NCBI RefSeq assembly: GCF_900188455.1
Contig: NZ_FZOL01000023.1
Coordinates: forward strand, 1 to 64,000
DNA from: Pseudomonas japonica
GTDB taxonomy: Bacteria; Pseudomonadota; Gammaproteobacteria; Pseudomonadales; Pseudomonadaceae
Direction: 5' to 3'
Length of the DNA stretch: 64,000 nt
Both the position numbers and the translations under genes were made by a program. This document shows, one piece after another, positions 50,683 through 61,091 of the stretch. Within the stretch, counting starts at the first letter, position 1. Each line of letters begins with the position of its first letter. Below the pieces are notes generated by a model, which made no database searches, was not told where the DNA came from, and worked only from the letters and a program-made list of their open reading frames with translations.

Positions 50683-50686
<4 letters not shown>
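50183..50686 (+). CDS. GreA/GreB-family transcription elongation factor-like protein
   Basis: A 167-residue protein. The N-terminal half has the helical hairpin typical of Gre factors (TARGLADLQQRVMELNRLRS, then DKQRLADTERDLRYFGARQQ). The C-terminal FKBP-like GreA_GreB domain has VQIGSRVTYIDEQDRQQVVQ, ISWGSPLGRALLGAAPGDEV-like spacing (NWGSPLGRALLG) and VIAIEPEPEP. It should bind the RNA polymerase secondary channel. The acidic tip residues differ from GreA/GreB, so transcript cleavage is uncertain. GGAG precedes ATG 50183 by 7 nt. Its end overlaps convergent gdhA by 4 nt. Confidence 0.75.
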
Positions 50687-52020
<1,334 letters not shown>

Positions 52021-52155
52021 GAGTAGACATCTCACCGAGGGAGTTGGACTTTTTGGTTTTTTCGCGACTTTACCAAGAAGCCATCGCACCGGAACAGGGC
52101 GAAATGTCGTTTTTCTGAAATTTTTTGGTGCATTTCTATAAATGTATACACATTG

Positions 52156-52277
52156 GGACCGCTTTGCGGTCCTTCGCGGGCAAGCCACGCTCCTACCGGG
52201 GAAGCGCAGGCCAACCCCATAGGAGCGTGGCTTGTCGTGTGACGAACCACCGCGAAGGAGCGCAACGCGCTCCCCGA
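52156..52277. repeat. Inverted REP pair, one arm rearranged
   Basis: GCGGGCAAGCCACGCTCCTA faces TAGGAGCGTGGCTTG. The second unit continues TCGTGTGACGAACCACCGCG instead of the usual CCCGCGAAGG, so it carries a short internal change. The pair lies between gdhA and ettA, upstream of gdhA. Confidence 0.85.
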
Positions 52278-52286
52278 ATCACAGGC

Positions 52287-52313
52287 ACAAAAATGGGGCC
52301 ACCAAGGGCCCCA
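52287..52313 (-). terminator. Rho-independent terminator after ettA
   Basis: Minus strand: ATGGGGCC, 6-nt loop, GGCCCCAT followed by TTTTTGTG, 24 bp after the ettA stop. Confidence 0.85.
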
Positions 52314-52336
52314 TTCCTGTGCATCAATAACCGACC

Positions 52337-54004
<1,668 letters not shown>

Positions 54005-54033
54005 AATGCGGACCTCGCTCGAATCGTTGGAAA

Positions 54034-54055
54034 AGCCCCGTCCTCGGACAGGGCT
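54034..54055 (-). promoter_or_regulatory. Terminator-like hairpin in the ettA leader (possible attenuator)
   Basis: Minus strand: AGCCCTGTC-CGAG-GACGGGGCT then TTTTCC, almost the same stem as the rpmA terminator. No gene ends upstream on this strand, so the hairpin must lie inside the ettA 5' leader. It suggests attenuation or a short separate RNA. The leader 54056-54410 shows no other gene; it also holds the morA promoter on the plus strand. Confidence 0.5.
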
Positions 54056-54410
54056 GGAACAAACCGGGTATCGGGCCGGCGTCGCTGCGCTCGCGGGTTT
54101 TCCCGGGGCAGGATCGCGGCGGGTACAGGCCGTGGCCTCACCCTTGTGCAACGGATAGTCGGAACCCGTAAGGTTACCCGAACTGGGCGACGGCGGGCAG
54201 GGGGCAGCCCGGTGCAGCCTGTAGCGCGAGGCGTGACAGGGTAGTGACGGCAAACACCATGGCGACGAACAGGACTGGCACTTTGCCACGCTTCAGGGCA
54301 TGCTAGCCGCCCTTCGGGCGTCCGGCTTATAGTGCAGCCCTGGATCGCCGCCCGTGTGGTCGGCACTGACCACGCGCTGCCGCGTCCCAGCCATACCGCA
54401 GGATCACCGT

Positions 54411-57400
54411 TTGACCAATCTCAATCTGCCGTCTTCCTCGCGCAAAGCCTCCGCCGCGTCGGGTCAGTCCTTGCGCGGCTCGTTGAAGGGCGCCCTGGCG
54501 ATCCTGGTCCTGCTGTTGCTGGCGTTGCTGTCGTGGCAGACCCTGGAGCAGTACCGGCACACCCTGGCCGACCGCCGCCAGCACAGCATCGACGCCAACG
54601 CCGAACTGGCCGAGCGGATGACCCTGAACCTGGCCCTGGAAGCCCAGCGCGCCCGCAACCTGCTGCCCGCCGGCGCCACGCCACCGGACGCCGAGGCCAT
54701 GCCGGCGTTGTTCGGCCGTCTGCACCAGCGCCTGCCGGCGCTCGACAGCCTGGCCTGGGTCGCGGCCGACGGACGGATCCTGCGCGACAGCCTGGACGAC
54801 TCGCCCGACCAGGCCGAGATGGCCGAGTTGCTGCGCCGCAGTCACCAGCACGCTTATTTCTTCAACAACGCCGAGGGCAATGCCTTCGTCTACCTGCTGC
54901 TGCGCCAGAGCGACGACACGGACAGCCCCGGGTGGCTGCTGCGTTTCGAGCCGGCCTGGTACCAGCAACTGGCCGAACGCCTGGAACATGCCAATCCACC
55001 ACAGTGGCAACTGGAGAACGGCCAGAGCGCCGAGGTCATCAGCGCTCACCTGCGCCTGCGTCCGCCGCCCTCGTCGAACAGCGAGGACGCGCCGCTGCAA
55101 AGCGTGATGCTGGCCTTCATCGACAACAGCAACTGGCAACTGCGCGGCTTCCACGACGCCGAGCGCAGCCGTCGCGAGCTGCTCCCGGCGCTGATCGGCA
55201 AGGCCATGTTCGGCGTGCTCTGCGCCCTGCTGCCGCTGCTCGCGCTGTTCAACATGCGGCGGCGCAACCTGCTGCTGCAGGAAGGCCGCCGACGCTACCA
55301 GGACATTTTCGAAAGCACCGGCGTGGCCCTCTGCGTGCTCGACCTGTCCGGACTCACGACCCTCCTCGAGCGCCTGCGCCTGCGCAGCCGCAACGACCTG
55401 GAGCGCCGCCTGGAAGCCGACCCGACCCTGCGCGAGCTGCTGCTGCGCGAACTGAAGGTCACCGAGGTCAACCAGGTCGCCCTGCACCTGCTCGGCGTCG
55501 ATTGCAGCGAAGGCGCCTGGCGTCACCTGATCGCCGGCAATGCCCTGGACAACGACGGGGTCGGCCTGCATCTGGTCGGCGCGGTGCTGGACCACCAGGC
55601 GCAACTGGAACTGGAAGTGCGTCTGCCCACCGACCAGGGCCTCGACCAGCACCTGTGGCTGATGGTGCGCTTCCCCGAACAGCGCCGCGACTATCAGGCG
55701 GTGATCCTCAGCATCAGCGACATCACCAGCCGCAAGCGTGTCGAGCTGTCGCTGCTGGAGCGCGAAAGCTTCTGGTCCGATGTGGTACGCACCGTCCCCG
55801 ACCAGCTCTACGTGCAGGATGTGCAGTCCCTGCGGATGATCTTCAGCAACCGCCACCTGGGCCAGACCCTGGGCTACGAGCGCCACGAGCTGGCCCGCAT
55901 GGGCGAGTTCTTCTGGGAAATCCTCCTGCACCCGGAGGACGCCGAGCTGTATCGCGGCCTGCGCCAGCAGCAGCGCGAGAACGGCTATGTCGAACAGTTG
56001 CATTGCCAGCTGCGCTTCCGTCACCACGACCAGCGCTGGCGCCGCTACGACATCCGTGAACAGGTGCTGACCCGTGACGCCAGCGGCCAGGTCACACGGA
56101 TCATCGGCGTGGCCAAGGACGTCACCGACCAGCTCGAAGCCAGCGAATCGCTGCGCGACAGCGAGCAGCGCTACCGCATGCTCGCCGAGAGCATCAGCGA
56201 CGTGATCTTCTCCACCGACGACCAGCTTCACCTCAATTACGTCAGTCCGTCGGTGCGCTCGGTACTGGGCTACGACGTCGAGTGGATCTTCAACAACGGC
56301 TGGCAGTCGACCATCGCCAACCCGGCGCAACTGGCCGGCCTGTATACGCTGGTCGAACGGGTCAACCGCGCCCTCGGCGACGCCGCGCAACTGGAGGCCC
56401 TGCGCACCCAGGTGCCGACCCAGCTGTTCCTGTTCGACTGCCTGCGCGCCGATGGTCGCAAGATCCCCATCGAACTGCGCCTGGTACTGGTCTGGGACGA
56501 GCACGACCAATTCGGCGGGATCCTCGGCGTCGGTCGCGACATCAGCCAGCAGCGCCGCGCGGAAAAAGACCTGCGCATGGCGGCCACGGTCTTCGAGCAC
56601 TCCACCTCGGCGATCCTGATCACCGACCCGGCCGGTTACATCGTCCAGGCCAACGAAGCGTTCAGCCGGGTCAGCGGCTACGCGGTGCGCGATGTGCTCG
56701 ACCAGTTGCCGAGCATGCTTACCGTCGACGACCAGCAGGATTCGCACCTGCGCTACGTGCTCAAGCAACTGCACCAGCGCGGTACCTGGGAAGGCGAGGT
56801 GTGGCTCAAGCGGCGCAATGGCGAACATTATCCGGCGTGGGTCGGCATCACTGCGGTGCTCGACGACGAAGGCGACCTGGCCAGCTACGTGTGCTTCTTC
56901 ACCGACATCAGCGAGCGCAAGGCCAGCGAGCAGCGCATCCACCGCCTGGCCTACTACGACGCCCTCACCCACCTGCCCAACCGCACGCTGTTCCAGGACC
57001 GCCTGTACACCGCGCTGCAGCAGGCCGAGCGGCACAAGTCGTGGGTGGTGCTGATGTTCCTCGACCTCGACCGCTTCAAGCCGATCAACGACTCCCTCGG
57101 CCACGCCGCCGGCGACCGCATGCTCAAGGACATGGCCGAGCGCCTGCTCGATTGCGTCGACGACGACGACACCGTGGCGCGCATGGGCGGCGACGAGTTC
57201 ACCCTGCTCCTGCAGCCGCGGGCCACCCGCGAGATGGCGCTGAACCGCGCCATCCATGTCGCCGAACAGATCCTTGGCAGCCTGGTGCGGCCGTTCGTCC
57301 TGGAAAACCGCGAGTTCTTCGTCACCGCCAGCGTCGGCATCGCCCTCAGCCCGCAGGACGGCAGCGAGCTGAGCCAGTTGATGAAGAACGCCGATACCGC

Positions 57401-58259
57401 GATGTACCACGCCAAGGAGCGCGGCAAGAACAACTTCCAGTTCTACCAGGCGGACATGAACGCCAGCGCCCTGGAGCGCCTGGAACTGGAAAGCGACCTG
57501 CGCCATGCCCTGGAGCAGAACGAGTTCATCCTTTATTACCAACCGCAGTTCAGCGGCGACGGCAAGCGCCTGACCGGTGCCGAGGCACTGCTGCGCTGGC
57601 GCCATCCGCAACGCGGGCTGGTGCCGCCGGGCGACTTCATCCCGGTGATCGAGGAGCTCGGCCTGGTGGTGGACGTCGGCGACTGGGTCATCGCCGAGGC
57701 CTGCCGCCAGCTCAAGGCCTGGCATCAGGCGCGGGTGCGGGTACCCAAGGTGTCGGTGAACATCTCGGCACGGCAGTTCTCCGACGGCCAGTTGGGCAAT
57801 CGCATCGCCAGTATCCTCAAGGACACCGGCCTGCCGCCGGCGTGCCTGGAACTGGAACTGACCGAAAGCATCCTGATGCGCGAAGTGCACGAGGCCATGC
57901 AGATCCTCGACAGCCTGAAGAACCTCGGCCTGAGCATCGCGGTCGACGACTTCGGCACCGGCTACTCGTCGCTCAACTACCTCAAGCAGTTCCCCATCGA
58001 CGTGCTGAAGATCGACCGTACCTTCGTCGACGGTCTGCCGGAAGGCGAGCAGGACGCGCAGATCGCCCGGGCGATCATCGCCATGGCCCACAGCCTCAAC
58101 CTGGCGGTGATCGCCGAGGGCGTGGAAACCCACGAGCAGTTGGAGTTCCTCCGCGAGCATGGCTGCGACGAGGTGCAGGGTTACCTGTTCGGCCGGCCGA
58201 TGCCGGCCAACCAGTTCGAAGCGCAATTCAGCAACGAAACCCTGTTCATGCTCGAGTAG
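54411..58259 (+). CDS. morA: MorA-type PAS-GGDEF-EAL c-di-GMP enzyme
   Basis: About 1282 residues. TM1 is near 22-45, a periplasmic sensor region 46-255, TM2 259-283, then several PAS/PAC domains (about 285-850: ITSRKRVELS, VTDQLEASES, ISQQRRAEKD, ISERKASEQR). The GGDEF domain is about 855-1015 with intact GGDEF near 925, and the EAL domain about 1030-1275 with EALLRW, LELTESIL, DDFGTGYSSL and KIDRTFVDG. Both synthesis and breakdown of c-di-GMP look possible. MorA controls flagella, motility and biofilm. I choose TTG 54411 (AGGA upstream); GTG 54354 is an alternative. glyA follows, as in P. aeruginosa. Confidence 0.88.
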   Translation: MTNLNLPSSSRKASAASGQSLRGSLKGALAILVLLLLALLSWQTLEQYRHTLADRRQHSIDANAELAERMTLNLALEAQRARNLLPAGATPPDAEAMPALFGRLHQRLPALDSLAWVAADGRILRDSLDDSPDQAEMAELLRRSHQHAYFFNNAEGNAFVYLLLRQSDDTDSPGWLLRFEPAWYQQLAERLEHANPPQWQLENGQSAEVISAHLRLRPPPSSNSEDAPLQSVMLAFIDNSNWQLRGFHDAERSRRELLPALIGKAMFGVLCALLPLLALFNMRRRNLLLQEGRRRYQDIFESTGVALCVLDLSGLTTLLERLRLRSRNDLERRLEADPTLRELLLRELKVTEVNQVALHLLGVDCSEGAWRHLIAGNALDNDGVGLHLVGAVLDHQAQLELEVRLPTDQGLDQHLWLMVRFPEQRRDYQAVILSISDITSRKRVELSLLERESFWSDVVRTVPDQLYVQDVQSLRMIFSNRHLGQTLGYERHELARMGEFFWEILLHPEDAELYRGLRQQQRENGYVEQLHCQLRFRHHDQRWRRYDIREQVLTRDASGQVTRIIGVAKDVTDQLEASESLRDSEQRYRMLAESISDVIFSTDDQLHLNYVSPSVRSVLGYDVEWIFNNGWQSTIANPAQLAGLYTLVERVNRALGDAAQLEALRTQVPTQLFLFDCLRADGRKIPIELRLVLVWDEHDQFGGILGVGRDISQQRRAEKDLRMAATVFEHSTSAILITDPAGYIVQANEAFSRVSGYAVRDVLDQLPSMLTVDDQQDSHLRYVLKQLHQRGTWEGEVWLKRRNGEHYPAWVGITAVLDDEGDLASYVCFFTDISERKASEQRIHRLAYYDALTHLPNRTLFQDRLYTALQQAERHKSWVVLMFLDLDRFKPINDSLGHAAGDRMLKDMAERLLDCVDDDDTVARMGGDEFTLLLQPRATREMALNRAIHVAEQILGSLVRPFVLENREFFVTASVGIALSPQDGSELSQLMKNADTAMYHAKERGKNNFQFYQADMNASALERLELESDLRHALEQNEFILYYQPQFSGDGKRLTGAEALLRWRHPQRGLVPPGDFIPVIEELGLVVDVGDWVIAEACRQLKAWHQARVRVPKVSVNISARQFSDGQLGNRIASILKDTGLPPACLELELTESILMREVHEAMQILDSLKNLGLSIAVDDFGTGYSSLNYLKQFPIDVLKIDRTFVDGLPEGEQDAQIARAIIAMAHSLNLAVIAEGVETHEQLEFLREHGCDEVQGYLFGRPMPANQFEAQFSNETLFMLE

Positions 58260-58377
58260 TGCCGGGATTCAAGCTGCTTGAATCCCATTTGTCCGCCAGA
58301 TGATCCCCTTTCATATGCCAGACAAAAGTCTATGGGGTAGAATGCCCCCCTTTTCAGCCCGATCCTTGAGGACCGCC

Positions 58378-59631
58378 ATGTTCAGCCGTGATTTGACCAT
58401 TGCCAAGTACGACGCCGAGCTCTTCGAAGCCATGCAGCAGGAAGCCCAGCGCCAGGAAGAGCACATCGAGCTGATCGCTTCGGAAAACTACACCAGCCCA
58501 GCCGTGATGGAAGCTCAAGGCTCGGTTCTGACCAACAAGTACGCCGAAGGCTACCCGGGCAAGCGTTACTACGGTGGTTGCGAGTACGTCGACGTGGTCG
58601 AGCAACTGGCCATCGATCGCGCCAAGGAACTGTTCGGCGCCGACTACGCCAACGTCCAGCCGCACGCCGGTTCGCAAGCCAACGCCGCTGTCTACCTGGC
58701 CCTGCTGCAGGCCGGCGACACCATCCTGGGCATGAGCCTGGCCCACGGCGGTCACCTGACCCACGGCGCCGCCGTGAGCTCGTCGGGCAAGCTGTACAAC
58801 GCCATCCAGTACGGCATCGACGGCAACGGCCTGATCGACTACGACGAAGTCGAGCGCCTGGCGGTCGAGCACAAGCCGAAGATGATCGTCGCCGGTTTCT
58901 CGGCCTACTCGCAGGTCCTGGACTTCGCCCGCTTCCGCGCCATCGCCGACAAAGTGGGTGCCTACCTGTTCGTCGACATGGCCCACGTTGCCGGCCTGGT
59001 TGCCGCTGGCGTGTACCCGAACCCTGTTCCGTTCGCCGACGTGGTCACCACCACCACTCACAAGACCCTGCGTGGTCCGCGTGGTGGCCTGATCCTCGCT
59101 CGCGCCAACGCCGACATCGAGAAGAAGCTGAACTCCGCGGTCTTCCCGGGCGCCCAGGGCGGCCCGCTGGAGCACGTGATCGCCGCCAAGGCCATCTGCT
59201 TCAAGGAAGCGCTGCAACCTGAGTTCAAGGCTTACCAGCAGCAGGTGGTGAAGAACGCCCAGGCCATGGCCAGCGTGTTCATCGAGCGTGGTTTCGACGT
59301 GGTGTCCGGCGGCACCCAGAACCACCTGTTCCTGCTCTCGCTGATCAAGCAGGAGATCTCCGGTAAAGATGCCGACGCTGCCCTGGGCCGCGCCTACATC
59401 ACCGTGAACAAGAACTCCGTCCCGAACGACCCACGTTCCCCGTTCGTCACCTCCGGCCTGCGCTTCGGCACCCCGGCCGTGACCACTCGCGGTTTCAAGG
59501 AAACCGAGTGCAAGGAACTGGCTGGCTGGATCTGCGACATCCTCGCCGACCTGAACAACGAAGCGGTGATCGACGCCGTTCGCGAGAAGGTCAAGGCCAT
59601 CTGCAAGAAGCTGCCGGTCTACGGCAACTGA
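58378..59631 (+). CDS. glyA: Serine hydroxymethyltransferase
   Basis: A 417-residue PLP enzyme interconverting serine and glycine with tetrahydrofolate. Motifs: IELIASENYTSPAVMEAQGS, KYAEGYPGKRYYGGC, LAHGGHLTHG and the PLP lysine in TTTHKTLRGPRGG. ATG 58378 gives the family start MFSRDLTIAKYD with TTGAGGA upstream. Codon use is strongly biased, fitting high expression. A strong terminator follows. Confidence 0.97.
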   Translation: MFSRDLTIAKYDAELFEAMQQEAQRQEEHIELIASENYTSPAVMEAQGSVLTNKYAEGYPGKRYYGGCEYVDVVEQLAIDRAKELFGADYANVQPHAGSQANAAVYLALLQAGDTILGMSLAHGGHLTHGAAVSSSGKLYNAIQYGIDGNGLIDYDEVERLAVEHKPKMIVAGFSAYSQVLDFARFRAIADKVGAYLFVDMAHVAGLVAAGVYPNPVPFADVVTTTTHKTLRGPRGGLILARANADIEKKLNSAVFPGAQGGPLEHVIAAKAICFKEALQPEFKAYQQQVVKNAQAMASVFIERGFDVVSGGTQNHLFLLSLIKQEISGKDADAALGRAYITVNKNSVPNDPRSPFVTSGLRFGTPAVTTRGFKETECKELAGWICDILADLNNEAVIDAVREKVKAICKKLPVYGN

Positions 59632-59646
59632 TTCAGGGCTGAAATG

Positions 59647-59683
59647 AAAAAACCGATGCCGGGTGACCGGCATCGGTTTTTTT
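59647..59683 (+). terminator. Rho-independent terminator after glyA
   Basis: AACCGATGCCGG-GTGA-CCGGCATCGGTT, a perfect 12-bp stem followed by TTTTT, 20 bp after the glyA stop. Confidence 0.95.
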
Positions 59684-59708
59684 ATGGGACATCGGTTCTG
59701 GCCAGAAC

Positions 59709-59806
59709 CTGTAGGAGCGTGGCTTGCCCGCGAAAGGACCGCGCAGCGGTCCCGAATGGGCCTGCTTTGCAGGCCTTCGCGGGCAAGCCGCGCTCCTACG
59801 GGGATA
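59709..59806. repeat. Inverted REP pair
   Basis: GTAGGAGCGTGGCTTGCCCG and GCGGGCAAGCCGCGCTCCTA surround GACCGCGCAGCGGTC and GCCTGCTTTGCAGGC hairpins. The pair lies between the convergent glyA and cobW-family genes. Confidence 0.9.
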
Positions 59807-59809
59807 ACG

Positions 59810-60790
59810 TCAGGCCCGAAGATCGCGACCCAACGCCTCGAACCCCACCCGGATCTTCTCTTCCGGCAGCTCATCGGCGATGAACACCATCACGCTCTCA
59901 CGCGCCTCGCCCTCGGCCCATTCGGTATCCCAGTCGAAGCCATACAGCTTCAACACCCCCTGGAACACCAGGCGCCGCTCCTCGCCGGTGATGTTCAGCA
60001 CGCCCTTGTAGCGCAGCAACTGCTTGCCATGCTCCTCCAGCAATTCGTTCATGAAGTCGCTGAGGCGATCGATGTCCAGCGGCGTTTCCGTGCGCAGAAC
60101 CAGGCTGGAAATGCGGTCTGGCGTGCTCGTCCCGCCGACTGGCCGCAGGAGCATCCCACCACCCAGGTCAGCATTGAGATTGAAACCACGCACATCCAGC
60201 AATTCGGCCAGGTCGATCCGGCCATGCTCCACCACCCGCACCGGCACGCGGCGGTTGATCCGGCTCAGTCGCGCGATCAGCGCATCGACCGTGGCCTCGT
60301 CCACCAGGTCGGTCTTGCTCAGCAGCAGGCGGTCGGCGAAACCGACCTGGGCCTGGGCGATGGCCTGGGTCAGGTGCAGTTCGGCATGCGCGGCATCGAC
60401 CAGGGTGATGATGCCGTCGAGGATGTAGCGCTCGCGCAATTCCTCGTCGATGAAGAAGGTCTGCGCCACCGGTGCCGGATCGGCCAGGCCGGTGCACTCG
60501 ATCACCAGGCGGTCGAAGGCGATCTCGCCGCTGTCCAGGCGCTCCAGCAGGAGGAACAGGGCCTTGGTCAGGTCGGTGTGGATGCTGCAGCAGACACAGC
60601 CGTTGGCCAGGGTCATGACCTGGACCGGCGCGTCGCCGAGCAACTGGCTGTCGATGCCGGCATCGCTGAATTCGTTTTCGATGACGGCGATTTTCAGGCC
60701 GTGCTCGGCCTTGAGGATGTGCCGCAGCAAGGTGGTCTTGCCGGCACCCAGAAAGCCGCTGAGCACGGTCACGGGAATGGGGGAATGCAC
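59810..60790 (-). CDS. yjiA: CobW/YjiA family GTP-binding metallochaperone-like protein
   Basis: A 326-residue COG0523 GTPase. P-loop SGFLGAGKTT (11-20), metal-binding CVCC (65-68), DECTGLADP-like switch (IECTGLADPAPV), and KTDLVDEA as the guanine motif. A C-terminal CobW_C domain spans about 225-320. It could deliver a metal to a partner. It is the third gene after cstA and ybdD, the same order as E. coli yjiY-yjiX-yjiA, which guides the symbol. GTG start at 60790 with AGGAG 10 nt upstream. Confidence 0.85.
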   Translation of the reverse strand: MHSPIPVTVLSGFLGAGKTTLLRHILKAEHGLKIAVIENEFSDAGIDSQLLGDAPVQVMTLANGCVCCSIHTDLTKALFLLLERLDSGEIAFDRLVIECTGLADPAPVAQTFFIDEELRERYILDGIITLVDAAHAELHLTQAIAQAQVGFADRLLLSKTDLVDEATVDALIARLSRINRRVPVRVVEHGRIDLAELLDVRGFNLNADLGGGMLLRPVGGTSTPDRISSLVLRTETPLDIDRLSDFMNELLEEHGKQLLRYKGVLNITGEERRLVFQGVLKLYGFDWDTEWAEGEARESVMVFIADELPEEKIRVGFEALGRDLRA

Positions 60791-60820
60791 GCGGGAAATT
60801 CTCCTGACGCTGAAAATGAC

Positions 60821-60850
60821 TGTGGGAGCCCGGCGCGCCGGGCTCCCACA
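60821..60850. repeat. Perfect 30-bp palindrome
   Basis: TGTGGGAGCCCGGCG followed exactly by its reverse complement. No T tract follows. It sits in the 88-bp gap between the ybdD-like and cobW-family genes inside one operon and may dampen or stabilise the distal message. Confidence 0.85.
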
Positions 60851-60878
60851 GGTGTGTCACTGACTCAAGCGCGGCCTT

Positions 60879-61076
60879 TCAACAGCACTTGGGCCCACCC
60901 TTGCCACCGTAACGGGCTTCCTGGCGTTCGCGGAAGAACGCCTCGTAGCTCATCACCGGTTTGTCCGGGTGCTTGGTCTGCATGTGCTCGACATAGTTGT
61001 CGTAGTCGGGCATGCCGACCATCAGGCGGGCTGCCTGCCCCAGGTACTTACCCAGTCGACCCAGGTCGTTGAACAT
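60879..61076 (-). CDS. ybdD: YbdD/YjiX family small protein
   Basis: A 65-residue protein (MFNDLGRLGKYLGQAARLMV, ending YGGKGGPKCC) of the DUF466/YbdD family, always found next to CstA/BtsT-type transporters. The C-terminal KCC is the family mark. It starts 15 bp after the cstA stop and was too short to be obvious without that context. Its role in transport is unproven. Confidence 0.9.
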   Translation of the reverse strand: MFNDLGRLGKYLGQAARLMVGMPDYDNYVEHMQTKHPDKPVMSYEAFFRERQEARYGGKGGPKCC

Positions 61077-61091
61077 GATTGCAGTCCTCGA

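Noticed and set aside
52021..52188. N-terminal extension of GdhA
   Set aside because: It reads into a REP pair; GdhA proteins begin at the ATG at 52020.
54005..54289. N-terminal extension of EttA
   Set aside because: The family N-terminus begins exactly at TTG 54004, and the upstream residues are unlike any ABC-F protein and cover a terminator-like hairpin.
54327..58226. A 1299-codon open frame antisense to morA
   Set aside because: Same cause; its translation has no recognisable motif, while morA has intact GGDEF and EAL domains.
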